This document shows positions 6,690 to 12,199 of a DNA stretch of 12,199 nucleotides, piece after piece. The translations under genes were made by a program, and so were the position numbers. A model generated the notes under the pieces. That model saw only the letters and a list, made by a program, of their open reading frames with translations. It ran no database searches and had not been told where the DNA came from. The stretch is from Bacillota bacterium (GTDB taxonomy: Bacteria; Bacillota; Limnochordia; JAAZLZ01), in assembly GCA_012799075.1 (NCBI GenBank), contig JAAZLZ010000018.1, positions 1-12,199 on the forward strand, written 5' to 3'. Position 1 is the stretch's first letter, and each line of letters begins with the position of its first letter.

Positions 6690-7928
6690 GTGCTGTCCCC
6701 GGAAGAAGTAGCCCAGAAAAAGAAAGAGATGGAAATGAAGAGGGAGTTGAAACGGGAAAAGCGGCGCAGACGCTCCCTCTTTGCGTTGATCGTAGGGATC
6801 CTGGCTTTGGTGCTGACGATAGGGACAGCGATCATCACTTACAAGCGGGGGATCAAGGGAGTCCAACCGGGAGCGGGTGACGTCGGACGGACCAACATCC
6901 TCATCCTCGGGGCGGATACGGGGGAATATGATCCTGGCCGGACTGACACTATTATCCTGATCAGCTTAGATCCCAAGGAAAAGGAAGTGGGGATACTGTC
7001 AGTTCCCCGGGATACAAGGGTCATTATTCCGGGCCGGGGTTACAATAGGATTAACACGGCTTATGCCTTCGGGGGTCCCCAGCTGACCAAGAGGACCATG
7101 GAGATGCTGTTGGGGATAGACGTTGATTACTATGTCGTGGTTGACTTTGCCGGCTTTGAGCATATCGTCGACACCCTTGGCGGAGTGGAGATCGATGTGG
7201 AAAAACGGATGAAGTATCGGGATCGGGCCCAGGGATTGTATATCGATCTCCAGCCGGGACGGCAAGTCCTGGATGGTCGTCGGGCATTGCACTATATCCG
7301 CTACCGGGCCGATGGCTTGGGCGATATTTCCCTGATCGATCCTGTCCAGGGGCTCTACGGTGGACGAATCCAAAGGCAGCAGAGATTCCTCGAAGCTTTG
7401 GCCCGGGAACTCCTTAAGCCAGCTGCCATAGCCAAGATCCCTGCGCTCATTGATGAGTTTAGATCAACGGTGCAGACCGACATGCCCGCCCAGACCATGC
7501 TCAAGCTTGGCTTGGCACTACGCGATATGGATATGGACAGGGTGCAGGCCCAGGTGGTTCCGGGGGTGGGGGGCAAGATAGGGTCCGCCAGCTACTGGCT
7601 TGCTGATCAAGAACAGTTGAAAACAGTTGTCCAAGACCTCTTTCACCCCACACCGGCCGTGACAGTCCAAGTTCTAAACGGGAACGGGCAAAGCGGCGTG
7701 GCTCGGCAAGTAGCCGATTCCTTGCAGGGACAGGGGTACAACGTAGTCACTGTGGGTAATGCTGCCCGATTTGATTATCAGCAGACGGAGGTTCATTTTC
7801 GCCTGGATAGGGAGCACGCCGCCCGATGCATTGCCGACCTCATCCATAGTCAGGTAGTCATCCAGGCCTCTCCAGAGGATTTTGAGACGGATGTAGTGGT
7901 TATTTTGGGCAAGGATTTGCGTTTGTAA
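6690..7928 (+). CDS. LytR-CpsA-Psr family cell-wall glycopolymer transferase
   Basis: LCP proteins attach glycopolymers such as teichoic acids or capsule to peptidoglycan outside the membrane. The 412-residue protein has a very basic cytoplasmic N-terminus and one membrane segment (about 29-51, SLFALIVGILALVLTIGTAI). The LCP catalytic domain contains ILGADTGEY, GRTDTI, GILSVPRDTRV and GRIQRQQRFLEAL. A LytR_C domain follows at the C-terminus (from about VTVQVLNGNGQSGVA). Between GLGD and GRIQRQQ there are about 11 extra residues (around SLIDPVQGLYG) not normally found. GTG at 6690 has AGGGGG (6674-6679) ten bases upstream. TTG at 6651 would overlap yqeK and lacks a good site. The older name, transcriptional regulator LytR, is misleading for this fold. 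Confidence 0.93.
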   Translation: MLSPEEVAQKKKEMEMKRELKREKRRRRSLFALIVGILALVLTIGTAIITYKRGIKGVQPGAGDVGRTNILILGADTGEYDPGRTDTIILISLDPKEKEVGILSVPRDTRVIIPGRGYNRINTAYAFGGPQLTKRTMEMLLGIDVDYYVVVDFAGFEHIVDTLGGVEIDVEKRMKYRDRAQGLYIDLQPGRQVLDGRRALHYIRYRADGLGDISLIDPVQGLYGGRIQRQQRFLEALARELLKPAAIAKIPALIDEFRSTVQTDMPAQTMLKLGLALRDMDMDRVQAQVVPGVGGKIGSASYWLADQEQLKTVVQDLFHPTPAVTVQVLNGNGQSGVARQVADSLQGQGYNVVTVGNAARFDYQQTEVHFRLDREHAARCIADLIHSQVVIQASPEDFETDVVVILGKDLRL

Positions 7929-7996
7929 CTACCGGGGCTCCTGGCAGTTGCGACCTTTGATAACAGGGAGGGTGATGAAGACTGAAACCAGAACAA

Positions 7997-8341
7997 GTGG
8001 CGGCATTGGCGGCCAAGTCCGCGCAAGATAAGCAAGCGGAAGAGGTCGTGATCCTGAATATGCAGGAACTACCCCCAATGACCGACTATTTTGTGATCTG
8101 CACAGCCAACAACAACCTGCATCAGAAGGCTGTACGCGATGAAATTCTAGCCCGGACCAAGGAGGCTGGCATCAAGCTTCGGCACCGGGAGGGCGGGGAT
8201 GGGGCCCGCTGGGTCTTGTTGGATTATGGGGATGTGGTGGTCCACATTTTCCAGCGAGCCGAGCGGGAATTTTACGCCCTGGAGCGTCTTTGGGGGGATG
8301 CCCCGAGACTGGGCGACAAGGACGCTTCGGCTGGCAAATGA
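7997..8341 (+). CDS. rsfS: Ribosome silencing factor RsfS
   Basis: RsfS binds L14 on the 50S subunit and blocks joining with 30S in slow growth. The core VVILNMQELPPMTDYFVIC, HREGGDGARWVLLDYGDVVVHIF and REFYALERLWGDAP is unmistakable. GTG at 7997 is the first standard in-frame start but has no ribosome binding site. Family members start several residues earlier. In frame upstream, CTG at 7982 would give MKPEQVAALAAKSAQDK, with GGGAGG (7966-7971) ten bases before it, so I favour a CTG start. ATG at 7975 is in another frame. The stop overlaps the next gene by ATGA. Bacillus has the same yqeK-rsfS-yqeM order without the LCP gene. Confidence 0.95.
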   Translation: MAALAAKSAQDKQAEEVVILNMQELPPMTDYFVICTANNNLHQKAVRDEILARTKEAGIKLRHREGGDGARWVLLDYGDVVVHIFQRAEREFYALERLWGDAPRLGDKDASAGK

Positions 8342-9117
8342 AGTATACCGCTCTGAGTGCCTTCTACGACAGTTTGATGGAGGTGGACTACGATCGATGG
8401 CTCCGTTATGTCCGGAAGGCTGTCGCAAGGTACGGCCTCAAGCCTAAGCGGGTTCTCGATCTAGCCTGCGGCAGCGGGGAAATGACTATTCGCCTGGCCC
8501 GTCTAGGCATGGATGTTACTGGTGTGGATGCCAGCTGCCACATGTTGGCTGTGGCGGAGGCCAAGCTGAGGGATGCAGGCTTTGCTTGTCTGTTCATCCA
8601 GCAGGACATGCGGCAGCTTGAGCTGCAAGACACATACGATCTCGTTATTTGCTGCTGTGACAGCTTGAATTACATCTTGTCCCCTCGGGCTCTTAAGAGG
8701 GTGTTCAAGAGGGTTAGCAACTGCCTGCGCCCGGGAGGACTCTTCATTTTGGACTTAAACACCGATTACAAACTTGCCAATGTCTACGGCAACTCTTCTT
8801 ACGGGGTGAATGCCCCCGATGTATCTTACATCCTCGAGACATGCTACGATCCATCCACCAAGATCTGCCAGATGGATTTGACTATGTTCCTGCCGGAAGA
8901 CGGGCGATACCTCAAAGTGGAGGAAAACCATCGGCAGCGGGCATACTCAACTCGATTCATCACCCGGGCATTGACAAGAGCGGGGCTTCAGCCGATGACA
9001 GTGCACGATGACTATCGATTCCGGTCACCCCGGAAGCGAAGTGAGCGACTTGTGTTTGCAGCAGCTAGGCTTGCTTCTCCATCAAGCGGAAGCGGAGGGT
9101 GCGGCCCAACTGTCTGA
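8338..9117 (+). CDS. yqeM: Class I SAM-dependent methyltransferase, YqeM-like
   Basis: This 259-residue protein is a Rossmann-fold methyltransferase. The SAM-binding motif I is VLDLACGSGEM (residues 39-49), followed by the acidic VTGVDASCHML, then DLVICCCDSLNYI and the motif LRPGGLFILDLNT. Its substrate is unknown. The position after rsfS matches yqeM of Bacillus, which supports orthology. The start ATG at 8338 shares ATGA with the rsfS stop, so translation is coupled. A longer frame from 8290 lies inside rsfS. The conserved part ends near RLVFAAAR. The last 17 or so residues (serine, glycine and proline rich) lie opposite the 3' end of the minus-strand gene and look like run-on rather than domain. 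Confidence 0.9.
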   Translation: MKYTALSAFYDSLMEVDYDRWLRYVRKAVARYGLKPKRVLDLACGSGEMTIRLARLGMDVTGVDASCHMLAVAEAKLRDAGFACLFIQQDMRQLELQDTYDLVICCCDSLNYILSPRALKRVFKRVSNCLRPGGLFILDLNTDYKLANVYGNSSYGVNAPDVSYILETCYDPSTKICQMDLTMFLPEDGRYLKVEENHRQRAYSTRFITRALTRAGLQPMTVHDDYRFRSPRKRSERLVFAAARLASPSSGSGGCGPTV

Positions 9118-9715
9118 TTTCTTCGCCCTCCCAATTATGCTGATGGACGGTGAACAGGGTTTCAAGGCGGGGTCGGTAAACATCGAGCTCATAGAGTCCG
9201 ACGGAGCCAAGGGGGCGGTTCTTGCAGGCCTGGGTGACCATCTTCTCCGCCGCCACGAATTGGGCTAGGTCCGAGCAGAAGCTGCGGTAGTGATGGATAA
9301 TATGTATCCCGGGCTTCCCTGAGTGCATCAACTCCCACACGTCCTCAGATATGCCCTGGGAAATGCTCGTTGTCCTCTTTATCTTATCCTCCAGCGTTCT
9401 GATCCTTATGTTCTCTCTCAAATTGAGGCCATGGGCCTTATCAAGATGCCGGATGGTATTGTTCAATTGGCTTACCACACCGGGGGCAACGGTGAGAAGG
9501 CAAAAAAGACCCTCGTAATGTGCGAGGAGGATCAAATCAATAGTCAGGATCTGCAATTGTTGACGGCCCGAATAAAGGACAAAGGAATGCCCGCGAAACA
9601 GAGCAGAATACGACACATCCCTCTTGGCGACTGGCAAACCACATGACCCCTTTGCAATCGGAATGCTGTAGTATCCAAGCAAATCTAGGATACCACTTCC
9701 CGGAAAGTCCTTCAA
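9065..9715 (-). CDS. Hypothetical protein, unknown family
   Basis: This minus-strand frame of 216 codons converges on the methyltransferase and overlaps its end by 53 bases. I do not recognise the protein. The C-terminal half has a sensible composition: GKPGIHIIHHYRSFCSDL, then ACKNRPLGSVGLYELDV, then RPRLETLF. Its codons strongly favour G or C in third position like the neighbouring genes, for example in the last 15 codons. The N-terminal third shows weaker bias and may be intergenic. TTG at 9713-9715 follows AGGGACAGGGAC, GTG at the MSYSALF position and ATG at the MHSGKPG position are alternatives. No signal peptide or clear membrane helix is evident. It fills a stretch that otherwise has no gene. 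Confidence 0.5.
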   Translation of the reverse strand: MKDFPGSGILDLLGYYSIPIAKGSCGLPVAKRDVSYSALFRGHSFVLYSGRQQLQILTIDLILLAHYEGLFCLLTVAPGVVSQLNNTIRHLDKAHGLNLRENIRIRTLEDKIKRTTSISQGISEDVWELMHSGKPGIHIIHHYRSFCSDLAQFVAAEKMVTQACKNRPLGSVGLYELDVYRPRLETLFTVHQHNWEGEEIRQLGRTLRFRLMEKQA

Positions 9716-9745
9716 GTCCCTGTCCCTTAAGCAGAAGGAGGAAAG

Positions 9746-9775
9746 ATGAAGATTCCCTGCGAATTAGTAAGCTGA
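9746..9775 (+). CDS. Nine-codon mini-ORF (leader peptide or regulator stump)
   Basis: ATG at 9746 is preceded by AAGGAGGA (9735-9742), one of the best ribosome binding sites in the window, and encodes only MKIPCELVS before TGA. The sequence resembles the very start of COG2522-type HTH regulators (from memory, PCE followed by V, W, Y and LP residues), and the TGA falls where that family has Trp. It may be the stump of a decayed regulator gene, or a short coupled upstream ORF for the dehydrogenase 33 bases downstream. No homology search was possible. Confidence 0.35.
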   Translation: MKIPCELVS

Positions 9776-9807
9776 TACTACGGAATCATTCCTACAGGAG
9801 GTGTGCT

Positions 9808-10704
9808 GTGGTGGAAAAGGTTGGCTTTATTGGACTAGGAATCATGGGAAAACCCATGGCACTCAATTTGATCAAGGCGGGTTTCCCCTTGACGGTCTAT
9901 AATCGTACTCCAGGCAAAACAAAGGATCTACAGGAGGCTGGAGCTCAAGTAGCGGCTTCACCCGCGGAAGCAGCCGCGGCCAGCGATATCATCATCACCA
10001 TCGTGGGAGATGCCCCGGATGTAAAAGAAGTCATCATCGGGTCACAAGGCGTCATCCAAGGCTGTCGCCCGGGGCAGGTGGTCATTGACATGAGCACCTG
10101 CCCTCCCCAGACGGTTCGGGAAGTAGCTGAGGCTCTTGCCGACAAAAACGTCGACATGTTGGATGCACCTGTCAGCGGCGGTGAAGGAGGCGCCATCGCA
10201 GGCACCCTGTCCATCATGGTTGGGGGACAGGCCCCTGTTTTTGAGCGTTGTCTACCTGTGTTTAAGGCCATGGGGCAAAACATCGTCCATGTAGGCGACA
10301 TCGGGGCGGGCCAGGGGGCCAAGCTATGCAATCAGGTCATTTGCTCCTTAACCCTCCTGGCAACCTGCGAGGGCTTGATTCTCGCTGCCAAAGCCGGACT
10401 CGACCCGGAGAAGGTCCTTGAGGCCATTGCCAGTGGTGCCGCCCAATCCTGGACCTTAAGCAACCAGGCTCCCAAGATCATCAATGGGGATTTCTCGCCT
10501 GGCTTCATGGTCAAGCACCAACGAAAAGACCTGCGCGCGGTCATGGAAACGGCTGCCCAGCTAGGGGTCTCTCTGCCTGGCACAGGCCTTGTCTATCAGC
10601 TCTACAATACCCTAGCCGACCAGGAATACCAGGAAATGGGCAACCAGTCCCTCATTTGGGCGTTAGAGCGTCTCGCTGGAGTTGAGGCTCGGCGAACAAA
10701 ATAG
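9808..10704 (+). CDS. NAD(P)-dependent 3-hydroxyacid dehydrogenase (GarR/MmsB family)
   Basis: This is a member of the beta-hydroxyacid dehydrogenase family, which includes tartronate semialdehyde reductase (GarR) and 3-hydroxyisobutyrate dehydrogenase (MmsB). The 298-residue product opens with the Rossmann motif GFIGLGIMGKPMALNL (from residue 6). It has the substrate loop DAPVSGGEGGAIAGTL and the catalytic lysine Lys172 in GAGQGAKLCNQ, followed by the all-helical C-terminal domain with GFMVKHQRKDL. The exact substrate cannot be decided, and succinic semialdehyde or glyoxylate reductases share these motifs. GTG at 9808 has AGGAGG (9796-9801) six bases upstream, and GTG at 9811 is also possible. 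The frame extends upstream to 9643 but without family similarity. It appears monocistronic. Confidence 0.92.
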   Translation: MVEKVGFIGLGIMGKPMALNLIKAGFPLTVYNRTPGKTKDLQEAGAQVAASPAEAAAASDIIITIVGDAPDVKEVIIGSQGVIQGCRPGQVVIDMSTCPPQTVREVAEALADKNVDMLDAPVSGGEGGAIAGTLSIMVGGQAPVFERCLPVFKAMGQNIVHVGDIGAGQGAKLCNQVICSLTLLATCEGLILAAKAGLDPEKVLEAIASGAAQSWTLSNQAPKIINGDFSPGFMVKHQRKDLRAVMETAAQLGVSLPGTGLVYQLYNTLADQEYQEMGNQSLIWALERLAGVEARRTK

Positions 10705-10795
10705 TTGTCCCGGTTGCCATGGACGATCCTTGGGGAGACTTTTTTGGAGACTGCCATCGACAAGCTCACTAAGTTATTCCCGAAGGAGGCTTCTG

Positions 10796-11194
10796 ATGAG
10801 CAGAGTTGTCGTTAACGAAGGGATATTGAGGTGGGCTTCAGAACGGGCCGGGCTGACCCCCATCGATATCGAGAACAGGCTTCCCGGATTTCCGCAGTGG
10901 ATTATCGGTGAACGCAAGCCCACGTTGCGGCAATTAGACAAGCTGGCAAGGATTACCCAGACGCCCCTTGGCGATGAGCCTTCAAGGAGGCCTAGCCCCG
11001 ATCTTCTCGAAACTGTTTGCATGATGCAACAGCGGCAAGCATGGATGCGCGAGTCTCTAATCGAAAGAGGTCATGAACCGCTCCCATTCGTTGCCTCGAG
11101 GCGTAATGAGAGTTTCCTGGCGGTAATAGCGGCGAGCCGGTTTCACCCAGCGTCTCTGAATAGTAATGCGAAAGGAAAAGCCATTGTAACATAA
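10796..11194 (+). pseudogene. Truncated HTH-ImmA/IrrE-type regulator with internal deletion
   Basis: The first 59 residues match the N-terminal HTH region that precedes ImmA/IrrE (DUF955) metallopeptidase domains: VNEGILRWASERAGLTP, then QWIIGERKPTLRQLDKLA, then TPLG. From family knowledge, TPLG should be followed by about 20-25 residues of the type YLFLPEPPEE...LPIPDFR. Here it jumps at residue 59/60 to the next family segment, RPSPDLLETVCMMQQRQAWMRE and EPLPFV. Similarity stops at about residue 99 (base 11093), so the HExxH peptidase domain is missing and the last 33 residues look random. Intact relatives are about 350-400 residues. The ribosome binding site AAGGAGG (10783-10789) before ATG 10796 is intact, so a short DNA-binding fragment could still be made. 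Confidence 0.75.
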
Positions 11195-11219
11195 TGTTCA
11201 AGGTTAGGGGGTCAGACCG
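11094..11219. other. Junction of unknown origin between two gene remnants
   Basis: This stretch of about 125 bases joins the end of ImmA/IrrE-type similarity to the start of cas1 similarity and matches neither. At its right edge GGGGGTCAGACC (11207-11218) directly abuts the cas1 fragment. Motifs like GGGGTCAGACC are, from memory, frequent near REP-type or IS elements, so it may be a mobile-element scar. No transposase frame is present, and the origin is inference. Confidence 0.4.
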
Positions 11220-11306
11220 GGGTTAATTCCTCATGTACAAGCCCTATTGATGGCACGACACATACGGGGTGATCTCGACGGCTATCCTCCATTTTTGATG
11301 AGGTGA
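11220..11306 (+). pseudogene. cas1: 3' fragment of type I-C cas1
   Basis: The frame ending TGA at 11304-11306 encodes GLIPHVQALLMARHIRGD followed by LDGYPPFLMR, the characteristic C-terminus of type I-C Cas1 integrases. Everything before that, about 310 residues including the metal-binding catalytic centre, is absent. The frame closes at a TAG (11205-11207) inside the junction stretch. The stop overlaps GAGGTGA (11300-11306), which is the ribosome binding site of cas2, so the original cas1-cas2 coupling is still readable. The fragment cannot encode a working adaptation protein. It shows that a I-C cas operon once lay upstream and was cut by a deletion or insertion at about 11219. Confidence 0.85.
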
Positions 11307-11313
11307 CTGTGCC

Positions 11314-11578
11314 ATGATGGTCTTTGTGACCTACGCAGAGAGAGGTTAAGGATTGTTGCAAAAATCTGTGTCGATTACGGGCAACGTGTTCAAAACTCCG
11401 TATTTGAGTGTTTGGTGGACCCAACGCAGTTTGTCCAAATGAGAGATAAGCTAGAGGGAGAGATTAATCCCGCTCAAAACAGCTTGAGACAGTATTACTA
11501 GGCAGGAATTGAAAGAGACGAGTGGAACATGTAGGTGAAAAAAAGGCCTATGATCTACAAGGTACTCTTGTGGTTTAG
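11314..11578 (+). pseudogene. cas2: Type I-C cas2, decayed
   Basis: Cas2 is the structural partner of Cas1 in spacer acquisition. ATG 11314 with GAGGTGA seven bases upstream gives MMVFVTY, the family start. After TAC (11332-11334) about ten codons, including the conserved Asp, are missing and the frame shifts, so the original frame stops at 11347-11349. From 11337 another frame gives VAKICVDYGQRVQNSVFEC and then LVDPTQF...NSLRQYY. A lost base after TAC (11496-11498) creates TAG. The third frame continues as GRN, a TGA at 11510-11512 where Trp is expected, and then KRR and VEHVGEKKAYDLQGTLVV to the natural stop at 11576-11578. There are at least three independent lesions, so the gene is dead. 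It is almost full length otherwise, so the decay is fairly recent. Confidence 0.9.
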
Positions 11579-11747
11579 TTTTGCGAACCCTAAGCGCACA
11601 TGTTTTTCCGGGGTTGCTCGCAACCCCCATCAGAACGTCTTCTGGGCGGTTTTTACGAAAATACTGATGGATTCCAGACGTAGAATTGAAGGGGTTCTCG
11701 CATATGGGGCCCGGGAAGCCGATTGACTGTTGATTCCAGAGCCTACT
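11579..11747 (+). promoter_or_regulatory. CRISPR leader, type I-C
   Basis: The 169 bases between the end of cas2 and the first repeat lie where the leader of a type I-C array is expected. They contain TTGCGAACCC (11581-11590), whose inverse reappears as GGGTT-GCT-CGCAA (11611-11623), and the perfect hairpin GGGGTTGC/GCAACCCC (11610-11627, 2-base loop). A partial echo, GGGGTTCTCGC, occurs near 11691-11701. Such inverted elements around GCGAACCC are what I remember of I-C leaders. I could not define a convincing promoter within it. A 63-codon forward frame crosses this segment but is not credible as a gene. Confidence 0.65.
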
Positions 11748-12199
11748 GTCGCCCCCCATACGGGGGCGTGGATTGAAACCACGGCCTCAAGCGTATAAAT
11801 GCCCTTGCCCCGCGTCGCCCCCCATACGGGGGCGTGGATTGAAACTTGAGACGCGCACCAAGGCGAGCTGGTGGATCGATGTCGCCCCCCATACGGGGGC
11901 GTGGATTGAAACCAATAGCGCATAAACTTGATGAAACGGTCAACGTAGTCGCCCCCCATACGGGGGCGTGGATTGAAACTATCTGATTATAGTATACCAA
12001 GATACCTTGGTTTAGTCGCCCCCCATACGGGGGCGTGGATTGAAACAACAAGCACTATGATACATGGCGCGTGTCAATTGGGTCGCCCCCCATACGGGGG
12101 CGTGGATTGAAACATGCAATCACCACCCCCTTAAGTGCCCATCGCGTCCGTCGCCCCCCATACGGGGGCGTGGATTGAAACGTCTAGACTGCTCGCCAC
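11748..12199 (+). CRISPR. Type I-C CRISPR array, 7 repeats, continues past the window
   Basis: Seven identical 32-bp repeats start at 11748, 11814, 11881, 11948, 12015, 12082 and 12150. Each begins GTCGCCCCCC, has the stem CGCCCCC/GGGGGCG around CATAC, and ends GTGGATTGAAAC, the classic I-C form. Spacers are 34, 35, 35, 35, 35 and 36 bases, and the seventh is cut after 18 bases by the window end. The ATTGAAAC end and the cas2 remnant and leader to the left show that transcription runs left to right, so the newest spacers are those seen here. No functional cas gene is in the window. Minus-strand frames through the repeats are artefacts. The spacer targets are unknown. Confidence 0.98.

Noticed and set aside
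9008..9268. Plus-strand frame of 86 codons overlapping the methyltransferase end
   Set aside because: It starts inside the methyltransferase gene in another frame and mirrors the minus-strand frame. It has no start signal or recognisable motif.
9323..9646. Plus-strand frame of 107 codons
   Set aside because: It lacks a ribosome binding site and lies opposite the longer minus-strand frame, whose codon bias is better.
10735..10752. Direct repeat GGAGACT flanking a short T run before the ImmA/IrrE-type fragment
   Set aside because: It is only seven bases long with no hairpin, and is likely chance.
11535..11726. Forward frame of 63 codons before the array
   Set aside because: It reads the cas2 tail and the leader in a wrong frame and has no ribosome binding site.
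11451..11759. Minus-strand frame of 102 codons over the cas2 remnant and leader
   Set aside because: It is antisense to the cas2 remnant, which has strong similarity on the plus strand, and it ends inside the first repeat.
11630..12051. Minus-strand frames of about 100 codons across the CRISPR array, rich in FQSTPPYGGR and VSIHAPVWGAT
   Set aside because: These are translations of the repeat itself, a well-known annotation artefact, and are not genes.

Overview
The window looks like a chromosomal segment of a Gram-positive Bacillota bacterium, clostridial or a deep lineage of the phylum, with fairly high GC. The evidence is the gene order rplU-prp-rpmA-obg-proB-proA-nadD-...-yqeK-...-rsfS-yqeM. 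L27 also carries the Bacillota-type N-terminal extension that Prp removes, and start codons are often GTG, TTG and possibly CTG. The class cannot be fixed from this sequence alone.

Positions 1-9117 form a conserved housekeeping block on the + strand. A consensus sigma-A promoter (TTGACA, 17 bp, TATGAT) drives a structured leader and then L21, the protease Prp and L27. A strong terminator follows rpmA. Obg then begins with no obvious promoter of its own, followed by the proline genes proB and proA, the NAD gene nadD, and a small RRM-type RNA-binding protein that closes the unit at a second terminator. A second unit holds yqeK (HD-domain Ap4A hydrolase family), an LCP cell-wall transferase, the ribosome silencing factor rsfS and a YqeM-like methyltransferase.

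Positions about 9065-9807 are less clear. There is a minus-strand reading frame of unknown family, convergent with the methyltransferase. A nine-codon mini-ORF with an excellent ribosome binding site lies just ahead of a GarR/MmsB-family 3-hydroxyacid dehydrogenase (9808-10704). The mini-ORF may be the stump of a lost regulator.

Positions 10796-12199 are a decayed defence region. A truncated HTH-ImmA/IrrE-type gene with an internal deletion runs into a short stretch of unknown origin. That stretch abuts the last 28 codons of a type I-C cas1, then a cas2 pseudogene with at least three lesions, a type I-C leader, and an array of seven identical 32-bp repeats that continues past the window. The adaptation genes are visibly dead in cis, yet the repeats are pristine. 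I regard this as the most interesting part of the window. It is a wreck of a known system rather than a demonstrably new one.
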